Shown here: positions 17,536 through 24,363 of the stretch, piece by piece
Numbering within the stretch: the first letter of the stretch is position 1
Layout: the number at the start of each line of letters is the position of its first letter
Assembly: GCF_036492835.1 (NCBI RefSeq)
Contig: NZ_AP025320.1
Span: 162,743-226,742 of the forward strand
Source of the DNA: Fulvitalea axinellae
Lineage (GTDB): Bacteria; Bacteroidota; Bacteroidia; Cytophagales; Cyclobacteriaceae
DNA length: 64,000 bases
Direction of reading: 5' to 3'
Program-made: the position numbers and the translations under genes
The notes under the pieces: model-generated
What the model was told of the DNA's origin: nothing
The model's database searches: none
What the model saw: only the letters and a program-made list of their open reading frames with translations

Positions 17536-18003
17536 AGATTTTCGGATTCGACGCGAATGAAAAAACTTGCCGGACGCCCGCCCGTGGACTGACACGGATT
17601 AAATAGGGGAGTCTCGGTCCGGGTATGGCTGTCCGGCAAAATGATACTACAATTTTGGAAAAGCATTCGGATTCAGCCCCATAGCTGTCGAAATGAGGGT
17701 TGTGCTTGTCATTTCCACCCCCTAAAGGTTCTTTCGAAAGAGATGGTTTGACTTGATTTTCGTAATCCGAAATAATGATTGACAGTTTGCTAAAACGATT
17801 GAATTGAAAAAATAAAAGGTTTGCTTCGGTTATTGACCAAACAAGAAGTCTTGGATCAACAAAAAAGCGCCCTCCTTTGAGGGCGCCGTTGAGCATATTG
17901 AATTAAAGTGGTGCGATTAGTTTTAATGCATTTTCAAATGCTGTTTTTCGAATAGGTTAGTTTGTGTGTGTAGATCTAACCGGATGTGATTTTCGTATGA
18001 TTG
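17536..18003. other. Intergenic: GH2 promoter region and repeat-lipoprotein terminator
   Basis: About 470 bases. The part next to 17535 should hold the promoter of the glycan cluster. The part near 17867-17886 is the terminator of the repeat lipoprotein. A 125-codon minus frame across 17519-17896 overlaps the GH2 start, has no domain and was rejected. Confidence 0.5.
17861..17886 (-). terminator. Terminator after repeat lipoprotein
   Basis: Perfect 8-bp GC-rich stem GCGCCCTC / GAGGGCGC with a 4-base loop, followed on the minus strand by six Ts. It lies about 120 bases past the stop of the lipoprotein at 18004-20901. Confidence 0.88.
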
Positions 18004-20331
18004 TTAATTTCCCGTTAACCAGTGCTCGGTTGTGTTTTTTGTATTGTAATAGAATTCCACGGCGTTCTGCTGGCCATCGTATCCGTTGACGATAAGGCTT
18101 CCGCCCGAGCCGTCTTCGTGGGAGATGGAAGAGATTCTTACGCTGACACCTTTGAAGACAAAGTCCTGTTTGTTGAAGAATTTCTCGTAAAGGGCTTTTG
18201 CTCTGGCCGAAGTCACATTAGCGACATCTATAGGCGTTTCCACACTAACCTGAAGTTCGGATTGGTCGCTGGCTCCCGAAAGAAGGAAACCATTACCCTC
18301 TTGGATCGTGATTTTATTGAATACCTTGCTGTCAATCTTACGTCTTTCGTTGAAATCCATAGCCAGCTGGTAAGCGGGGATGTTTTCGTAAAGGTGCGAT
18401 CCTGAAAGCCAGTGCTCCTTACCAGTGGTCGTGTTGATATAGAAAGTGACCTCGTTTTGCTGGCTGTCGTACCCAGTCACAAGCAGGCTACCGCCACTGC
18501 CGTCTTCATGGGCGATTTTCGAGATGTCGACACTGACGTTTTTGAACACGTATGCCTGCTTGTTGAAGAACTTCTCGTAGATAGAGCGGGCTCTTTCGGG
18601 AGAGACGTTTGCGACGTCCACGGGATTTTGGACGCCAATGGTGAGGTCTTCTCCGTTAGAGCCCGACAAGATGTACTGGTTGTTATGCTGGCCTCTAGTC
18701 AGAATATTAAATACCCTTCCGTCGAAGTTTTGCCTATCGTTGAATTTTTGGGCGAGCTGGTACGCCGGGATATCTTGGTTGAGATATGGTCCTGAAAGCC
18801 AGTGTTCTTTACCAGTGGTCGTATTGATATAGAAAGTTACTTCATTCTGCTGGTTGTCGTATCCGGAAACGATCAGGCTACCGCCACTGCCGTCTTCATG
18901 GGCGATTTTCGTGATGTCGACGCTGACGTCTTTGAACACGTATGCCTGCTTGTTGAAGAACTTCTCGTAGATAAAGCGGGCTCTTTCGGGAGAGACGTTT
19001 GCGACGTCCACGGGATTTTGGACGCCAATGGTGAGATCCTCTCCGTTAGAGCCCGACAAGATGTACTGGTTGTTTTGTTGGCCTCTGGCCAAAATATTAA
19101 ATACTCTTCCGTTGAAGTTTTGCCTGTCGTTGAATTTTTGGGCGAGCTGGTACGCCGGAATATCTTGGTTGAGATATGGGCCTGACAGCCAGTGCTCTTT
19201 TCCGGTGGTCGTATTAATATAGAAAGTAACCTCGTTTTGCTGGTTGTCGTATCCAGTAACGAGCAGGCTACCGCCACTGCCATCCTCATGTGCGATTTTC
19301 GTGATATCGACACTAATATCCTTGAATACGTAAGCTTGCTTGTTGAAGAACTTCTCGTAGATAGAGCGGGCTCTTTCCGGAGAGACATTGGCAACATCTG
19401 CGGGACTTTGGATGCCAATGGTGAGATCCTCCCCGTTAGAGCCCGACAGGATGTACTGGTTGTTATGCTGGCCTCTTGTCAGAATATTAAATACCCTTCC
19501 GTCGAAGTTTTGTCTGTCGTTAAACTTTTGGGCGAGCTGGTACGCCGGAATATCTTGGTTGAGATATGGGCCTGACAGCCAATGCGATTTCCCTGTATTG
19601 GTATTGATATAGAAAGTCACCTCGTTTTGCTGGGCATCCGTACCCTTGACAATCAGGCTACCGCCACTACCGTCTTCGTGCGATATTTCGGATATCCTGA
19701 CATTAACGTCCTTGAACGTATAAGCGTCTTTTTTGAAGAACTTGCCGTAAAGGTCTTTGGCCAGTACCGGCGTAACGTTTTCGATGTCGATAGGGGTTTC
19801 CAAAGTCACGGTAATATCCGAGGCGTTCGAGAGTGACAGATTGAATTCATTCTCACCGGACCCGTGGGCAATGACGTTGTACAGGCCTCCATTGATATTT
19901 TCCCTATCGTTGAATTTCTGCGCCAACTGATACGCCGGAATCGTTCCTTCCACCTTAATTTCAAGCCAATGTTGCTTGTCTTCTGCGGTGCTGTAATAAA
20001 AACGGCGGGTTGTTTCGTTGGCATCCACGCCCTCTACTATAAAGCTTGTTCCCGAGCCGTCTTCGTGGGATATTTTCTTCAGCGTAAGCTCGGTGTTCAG
20101 AATTTGGAATTTGGTCTGATATGCGAAAGCGTCGAAAAGTTTTTGGGCACGGGCGTTCTCAAGGCTTACCTGCGAGCTCATGTCCGCCATCACCTGAACA
20201 GGTTCCGCACTGTTATGGCCTTGTTCAAGAAGGAATTTCCCTTCGCTTACGAATTTGATCGACTCATAAAGGCCGTCGTTGATGTTTTCGCGTTTGTTGA
20301 ACTTGCTTATCAAGTCCTGTACACTAAGCTT
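18004..20331 (-). repeat. Six tandem 390-bp coding repeats
   Basis: The 390-base units are visible in both DNA and protein: the sequences around 18640, 19030 and 19420 (AGAGCCCGACAAGATGTACTGG-like segments) recur at exact 390-base spacing. The three central units differ by only a few bases per unit; the outer units are more diverged. Confidence 0.9.
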
Positions 20332-20901
20332 GGTTTGGATAAAACCTCTTCTGGTCAGTTTGATAATGCCGAAAGCGCTCGTACCTTGAGGGAGGTTGTT
20401 GCCAAAAAGTCCGTCCGATTTCACGCCGAACAGCTTCGCGATTTCGATTGCCTCATCAGAACTGTACACGAGCTCGAGCCCTTCTTCGGATTTATGAGGG
20501 ATAATGTTCGTTCCGGAAATATTGAGTCCCACCTCGCTCCAAACAAACCGGACGCTGTCCAAAGTACTTGCCGTTCTTTGCTGTTGGCCGTTAACCTCAC
20601 TTTTATCGATATAAAAAAATTCGTCGGAGAACTTAACTACAGTCTTTTTGTCTTCAGTTGACAAGGTTTTGTCAAAAGTATCCCAAGCACCCACTTTCTC
20701 CTGCCTGTCATAAATCTCGATATCCCAATCCGAGATTTTCCATTCCGACGACATGTAAGAAACGTTGGGAATACTGATGTTTTTCTGCATAGAGGTTTTT
20801 ACCTCATTGAGCAATGTCAGTTCCGCTATCTCCTGGGAGTCGCAAGCTCCGAGTATGGCCCCCGCGGCTAAAAATGGGAGTAAAAGTTTTGTCTTTTTCA
20901 T
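18004..20901 (-). CDS. Lipoprotein with six tandem 130-residue repeats, function unknown
   Basis: A 965-residue lipoprotein (lipobox GAILGAC, Cys20). After an N-terminal region of about 170 residues it consists of six consecutive units at about 191-320, 321-450, 451-580, 581-710, 711-840 and 841-965. Each unit starts IPAYQLAQKFNDRxN, contains a YxKFFxKxAYxFKxxxV element and ends HEDGSGGSLIVxGYDxQQNEVTFYINTxTGKEHWL. Units 3-5 are almost identical in protein and DNA, unit 1 is the most diverged. The exact 390-base period and near-identical codons indicate recent duplication or gene conversion. I do not recognise the domain; it looks like a small alpha/beta fold. It is transcribed divergently from the ECF sigma factor gene, which may regulate it. 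A surface-exposed adhesive or binding role is only a guess. Confidence 0.85.
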   Translation of the reverse strand: MKKTKLLLPFLAAGAILGACDSQEIAELTLLNEVKTSMQKNISIPNVSYMSSEWKISDWDIEIYDRQEKVGAWDTFDKTLSTEDKKTVVKFSDEFFYIDKSEVNGQQQRTASTLDSVRFVWSEVGLNISGTNIIPHKSEEGLELVYSSDEAIEIAKLFGVKSDGLFGNNLPQGTSAFGIIKLTRRGFIQTKLSVQDLISKFNKRENINDGLYESIKFVSEGKFLLEQGHNSAEPVQVMADMSSQVSLENARAQKLFDAFAYQTKFQILNTELTLKKISHEDGSGTSFIVEGVDANETTRRFYYSTAEDKQHWLEIKVEGTIPAYQLAQKFNDRENINGGLYNVIAHGSGENEFNLSLSNASDITVTLETPIDIENVTPVLAKDLYGKFFKKDAYTFKDVNVRISEISHEDGSGGSLIVKGTDAQQNEVTFYINTNTGKSHWLSGPYLNQDIPAYQLAQKFNDRQNFDGRVFNILTRGQHNNQYILSGSNGEDLTIGIQSPADVANVSPERARSIYEKFFNKQAYVFKDISVDITKIAHEDGSGGSLLVTGYDNQQNEVTFYINTTTGKEHWLSGPYLNQDIPAYQLAQKFNDRQNFNGRVFNILARGQQNNQYILSGSNGEDLTIGVQNPVDVANVSPERARFIYEKFFNKQAYVFKDVSVDITKIAHEDGSGGSLIVSGYDNQQNEVTFYINTTTGKEHWLSGPYLNQDIPAYQLAQKFNDRQNFDGRVFNILTRGQHNNQYILSGSNGEDLTIGVQNPVDVANVSPERARSIYEKFFNKQAYVFKNVSVDISKIAHEDGSGGSLLVTGYDSQQNEVTFYINTTTGKEHWLSGSHLYENIPAYQLAMDFNERRKIDSKVFNKITIQEGNGFLLSGASDQSELQVSVETPIDVANVTSARAKALYEKFFNKQDFVFKGVSVRISSISHEDGSGGSLIVNGYDGQQNAVEFYYNTKNTTEHWLTGN

Positions 20902-20961
20902 GTTGAAGATGCTAGTGAAAATTTGTGCCTTTCACCCTACCAAGATGTAACGCCCCCCGAT

Positions 20962-21022
20962 ACGTTGCCTGAAAAAAACGAAATATTTTTTTTTATCTTT
21001 TTTTGTTTTGCCGAGGCAACGT
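20962..21022. promoter_or_regulatory. Inverted repeat in divergent promoter region
   Basis: Perfect 9-base arms ACGTTGCCT (20962-20970) and AGGCAACGT (21014-21022), separated by 43 bases rich in A and T runs. They lie between the divergent repeat lipoprotein and ECF sigma genes. This could be a shared regulator site or a very long-loop RNA hairpin; function is inferred from position. Confidence 0.35.
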
Positions 21023-21140
21023 CTCACTTTTCGAAGCATCTTATAGTGTGGTGAGGTCCGTAAACGTTGGTTTATAGTTATTCTAGCCGGTTTTTTGGAG
21101 CTTCGGGATTGATCGCCGAAGATGACAGTACACGGGATAT

Positions 21141-21713
21141 ATGGAAATCGATGAAATCGTAGAGAAGTGTCTGCAAAACGACTCACGTGCCTATGAGGAA
21201 TTGTTCGAAAAAACGGCCCCATATTTTATGGGGCTTTGCCGGAGGTATATCACATCCTCTGCGGACGCCGAGGACGTATTGCAAGAAGCGTTTATCAAGA
21301 TTTTCCAGAGTTTGTCCAGTTTGAGGGAGGTGAGCCTTTTCCAGGCTTGGGCAAAACGTATTGTGATTAATATGGCGATCGGATTCCTGCGTAAGAAATC
21401 GGTGCTTAACGAATGTGTTGACGCTGATGTAGGCACCATAGAGCTGTCGGAGAGTGAGGTGTCTGAATCTGAAAAAAAACTCAGGACCATGGAAATGAAT
21501 GAAATTGTCCGGCTAATGGACGGTCTGCCGGAAGGGTACAAGACTGTACTTAATCTTTATTCCATCGAGGGGTATTCGCATAAGGAAATAGCGGAGATTC
21601 TGGGAATAAGTGAGGGGGCGTCAAGGTCGCAGTACCATAAGGCCAAGAAGGCTTTCCAAAAGGTCATTTTGTCAAACCAATCTGAATTATACCCGGATGA
21701 AAGACTCGTTTGA
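21141..21713 (+). CDS. ECF-family RNA polymerase sigma factor
   Basis: A 190-residue extracytoplasmic-function sigma factor. Region 2 is at about 10-85 (FEKTAPYFMGLCRRY, SADAEDVLQEAFIKIFQSL) and region 4 at about 120-180 (LPEGYKTVLNLYSIEGYSHKEIAEILGISEGASRSQYHKAK). It directs RNA polymerase to specific promoters, usually under control of a membrane anti-sigma factor. The next gene starts at 21697, inside its last 17 bases, so the two are translationally coupled and the downstream product is the likely partner. It is divergent from the repeat lipoprotein, a possible target. No FecR-type protein or TonB receptor lies beside it, unlike iron-type ECF systems. Confidence 0.93.
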   Translation: MEIDEIVEKCLQNDSRAYEELFEKTAPYFMGLCRRYITSSADAEDVLQEAFIKIFQSLSSLREVSLFQAWAKRIVINMAIGFLRKKSVLNECVDADVGTIELSESEVSESEKKLRTMEMNEIVRLMDGLPEGYKTVLNLYSIEGYSHKEIAEILGISEGASRSQYHKAKKAFQKVILSNQSELYPDERLV

Positions 21714-23067
21714 TGAAATTCTGAGAAAGAAAGCGTCCGGTTTTGAGCAGGAAGTGCCGGAAAAGCTTTGGACCAGCTTGTCGTCGCATATCCCGGCGGC
21801 GCCCGCCACCGTAACGACCGGAGGTGCCGGTGCTGGCGTAAAAAGTATTGTTGTTAAGCAACTATCCACGTCCGTAGCCAAAGTGGTGGTGGCATTGGCC
21901 ACTACGACGGCTACGGTAGGTGGTTATTTGGCCGTCAAGGAAAGCGGCGAATCGACGACTACGGAGGAACCCGAATTAGTGAGCAAGCTGGACTTGTCTT
22001 CTTTGGAAGGTATAGAAAAATTGGGCGAAACCGACCATATTGGCCTACCGGAGATGGTGGCTTCGTATGCCGAGGAACTGAAAAAAGAGAGAAGCGTCGT
22101 TAAACCGGTGAATATCCGTAAAATCGAGCCGAATAAAATAAGCGGTATTAAGAAAACAACCGGACACAGATTAGATATACCCGCGAGAATAACTGCGGGA
22201 AGCGCTTCGAAAATTTCGTCAGAAGACAATCAAAGACCGAAGCCGAAAAAAGATGACGCTTGGCAGAACGGCTTCCTCTCGGACGGTAATGGAGGCGGGA
22301 CAGGTTTTGATGGCAAAGGCAATGATGGTCAGGGTATGTTTGCGGAAATATCTGATTATAAAAAGTTAACCAATTTGGTTCAGCAACCTTTGGCGTTTGA
22401 CAATGTGGCCGATATTCCATCTTACTATATCCGAAAAGCAGATAATACTGATCAGTCTCAGTACGGTGGCGTAGTAATAAGGCGGAAACCCGGATTTTTT
22501 CACGATTGCCAGCTAAGTCTAGCTACAATATACGGTAGGACGAGTGTTTTAAAATCGGAGGATATCGGGGATTTTGATGTTCAGAATATATCAGGTACCC
22601 TTTACGGAGCGAAGCTTGACTTGAGAAAGCCGGTGTCGGGCTATTTCTCGATAATTGGAGGAATTTCTTTTGGGAAGGGGAAATATGCCAGAACCTTTGA
22701 TTTGGGTAGTGGCGATCCTGACCGGATAAACTCCGAGTATATGAGAGTGGGGGTTCCTCTTAGGCTGGCCTTTACAAAGGATATAAAGAGCCGGATTGCA
22801 TTGGGAGCGGAAGTTGGCGCTTCAGCTGGATATGTTTTCGGAAGAAAGGATGTTTACGTAGGAAAATACTTTGAGAGCGGATCTATAGAAGGCGTTTTGG
22901 AAAACGTTTTTGTCCTTGGGGTAAATGCCGGGACATCGGTAACTTATAGGCTGAATGACAGGTGGGGAATAGGTTTACGATTGGACGCCGAGTATTATTC
23001 TATGGAGAAAAATATAAAAGTAATGGAAATAGGGGGAGGATTCGGAGTCAATTGGAATTTAAGATAA
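21697..23067 (+). CDS. Anti-sigma-like membrane protein fused to an outer-membrane beta-barrel domain
   Basis: A 456-residue protein that begins in the last codons of the sigma factor gene. The ATG at 21697 was chosen over a longer frame because MKDSFDEILRKKASGFEQEVPEKLW is typical of the cytoplasmic N-terminus of Bacteroidota anti-sigma-like proteins. One hydrophobic helix follows (about 58-80), then a Pro/Lys/Gly-rich low-complexity linker (about 85-260, including GGGTGFDGKGNDGQG). The last 190 residues (about 267-456) show alternating amphipathic strands (GYFSIIGGISFGKGKY, MRVGVPLRLAF, ALGAEVGASAGYVFG, WGIGLRLDAEYYSM) ending in NWNLR, like an 8-strand OMP_b-brl domain. If both ends insert as predicted, one chain would span inner membrane, periplasm and outer membrane. 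Confidence 0.72.
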   Translation: MKDSFDEILRKKASGFEQEVPEKLWTSLSSHIPAAPATVTTGGAGAGVKSIVVKQLSTSVAKVVVALATTTATVGGYLAVKESGESTTTEEPELVSKLDLSSLEGIEKLGETDHIGLPEMVASYAEELKKERSVVKPVNIRKIEPNKISGIKKTTGHRLDIPARITAGSASKISSEDNQRPKPKKDDAWQNGFLSDGNGGGTGFDGKGNDGQGMFAEISDYKKLTNLVQQPLAFDNVADIPSYYIRKADNTDQSQYGGVVIRRKPGFFHDCQLSLATIYGRTSVLKSEDIGDFDVQNISGTLYGAKLDLRKPVSGYFSIIGGISFGKGKYARTFDLGSGDPDRINSEYMRVGVPLRLAFTKDIKSRIALGAEVGASAGYVFGRKDVYVGKYFESGSIEGVLENVFVLGVNAGTSVTYRLNDRWGIGLRLDAEYYSMEKNIKVMEIGGGFGVNWNLR

Positions 23068-23095
23068 CCCTGTTCCATTGTGGGAAAGAAGTACG

Positions 23096-23119
23096 GAAAG
23101 GCGTCATTAGGCGCCTTTC
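23096..23119. terminator. Convergent terminator
   Basis: GAAAGGCG pairs with CGCCTTTC around an 8-base loop between the converging anti-sigma/barrel gene (+) and the small protein at 23123-23482 (-). Confidence 0.6.
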
Positions 23120-23122
23120 TAG

Positions 23123-23482
23123 TTATCCTGAAGCCGGAACTTCTACCAGCACGGATTCTCCTTCGCTATGGTCACCGCAGGTCCACCGCCATTTTTCCTG
23201 TAATTTCACGCTTCCGTCAGGCATAATGTCCGGTGTCGAGTTACAAACGCCCGTGCGGATCTCGCCATTGTCATTGACGTGTTGGTATCTCATATCCAGT
23301 CGGCCTTGTTTGTCGGTTTTGGCTATGAGGTGGCCTTTCAGGATTCCGCCTCCGGAATATTCGGCCCAAACGAGGTCGCCTTTTTGGGAATACCTGAACA
23401 GCGTTTCTCCGCTTACCTCTCCGTTGTCGGTATTGCTTAACGATCGGAACACTTTGCCGTCAAAATTGATTTCTGTCGCCAT
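23123..23482 (-). CDS. Small conserved protein (often labelled N-acetylglutamate synthase)
   Basis: A 119-residue cytoplasmic protein from the ATG at 23482 (MATEINFDGKVFRSLSN). It contains GEVSGETLFRYSQKGDLVWAEYSGGGILKGHLI, DMRYQHVNDNGEIRTG and KWRWTCGDHSEGESVLVE, a pattern of short beta strands with paired Gly/Ser turns. I recall this small family from many bacteria, where it is often annotated as N-acetylglutamate synthase although it lacks a GNAT or kinase domain, so that label is not trusted. An in-frame ATG at 23530 was rejected because the family usually begins near MxxxINFDGKVF. Function unknown. Confidence 0.7.
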   Translation of the reverse strand: MATEINFDGKVFRSLSNTDNGEVSGETLFRYSQKGDLVWAEYSGGGILKGHLIAKTDKQGRLDMRYQHVNDNGEIRTGVCNSTPDIMPDGSVKLQEKWRWTCGDHSEGESVLVEVPASG

Positions 23483-23756
23483 GTGTATAGAGTTTATGTT
23501 GTTTTGCCAAAGCGAACGCAAAGCGACCACTTTGTTTTTAGGGTTTGTAATATATGGGTTCTGATTTGATTAAATCCTGTAAAAATTATCTTATTAAAAT
23601 AAAATTATGCTTTTTCAATCAAAACCCGTAGATTTTATGTATCAGTTTGACTGGTGATCCGTTACAATCCTTAATAAACGGCGATAGTCGTCGTATGTAT
23701 TACACTACAAATTAGAATGGCCGTTTGTAATAAACGGTGCAATAAGAATAAAAACC

Positions 23757-23948
23757 ATGAAAGAGCCTTCCGGGAGTTTGGGCCTAAGCTCATTACACGC
23801 TATTACGGTCGCGATTTTGACATTTGTCGCTTTTATCGCATTTTTTAACTTGGAAACCGCATTGGCCGCGGGTATTTTGTCCGGTAACCTGTTCTATATT
23901 TTTAGAAGGCACAGCAAAAAGAAAAGGCCTTACCCTATCAAAAAATAA
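23757..23948 (+). CDS. Small putative membrane protein
   Basis: A 63-residue protein with one or two hydrophobic segments (about 15-34 and 36-48: HAITVAILTFVAFIAFF and ALAAGILSGNLFYIF) and a basic tail (RRHSKKKRPYPIKK), consistent with an inner-membrane protein with its C-terminus inside. I do not recognise it. It ends 27 bases before the YidD gene, which runs toward it. The length is short enough that it could be a chance frame, so confidence is low. Confidence 0.4.
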   Translation: MKEPSGSLGLSSLHAITVAILTFVAFIAFFNLETALAAGILSGNLFYIFRRHSKKKRPYPIKK

Positions 23949-23975
23949 AAACCTTATAGTTAATCCGAATGGAGA

Positions 23976-24197
23976 TTACGGCACTGGATCGTGCCCCGAG
24001 CTTCCCCACGGATGGCATCTGGAGATGCGCTTAAGACCTAACCAACCACCTTTGGCCGGGCCGTGTTTCTTGACAGCCTCAATCATATAAGTGGAGCAAG
24101 TAGGCGTATAGCGGCATGCCGGCGGAAACATCGGCGAAATGGCGTATTGGTAAAACCTTACCAAACCGATGAGCATCGAAGAGAATATCTTTCGCAT
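23976..24197 (-). CDS. yidD: Membrane protein insertion efficiency factor YidD
   Basis: A 73-residue protein matching the YidD family, whose members help YidC insert inner-membrane proteins. Family signatures are [23 protein letters not shown] (about 15-37) with conserved Cys residues and [25 protein letters not shown] (about 41-65). Length is normal for the family. In many bacteria yidD sits near rnpA and yidC, but here it is isolated, which is common in Bacteroidota. Confidence 0.95.
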   Translation of the reverse strand: MRKIFSSMLIGLVRFYQYAISPMFPPACRYTPTCSTYMIEAVKKHGPAKGGWLGLKRISRCHPWGSSGHDPVP

Positions 24198-24363
24198 AAT
24201 GTTTCGTTGATTAGAGGAAGGCTAATACGGCCAATTTTAGTCGTGTTTACAAATTAGAAAACGAGAAATTCTTAACCATGTTGTGGCCAATGGCGACTGT
24301 GTTGAGAAAGGGAAACGCTTAAAGTTAAAAACGCGCTTTTTCGTCAAGTTTCTATCCTTTTGT

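Noticed and set aside
17519-17896. 125-codon minus-strand frame upstream of GH2
   Set aside because: It overlaps the GH2 start and the lipoprotein terminator and has no recognisable domain or start context.
18022-19575. Series of equal 127-codon plus-strand frames at 390-base spacing
   Set aside because: They are antisense shadows of the tandem repeats in the lipoprotein gene and not separate genes; the regular spacing is not a CRISPR or satellite array.
23123-23482. N-acetylglutamate synthase activity
   Set aside because: The protein is only about 119 residues and lacks an acetyltransferase or kinase domain, so the usual label is not supported.
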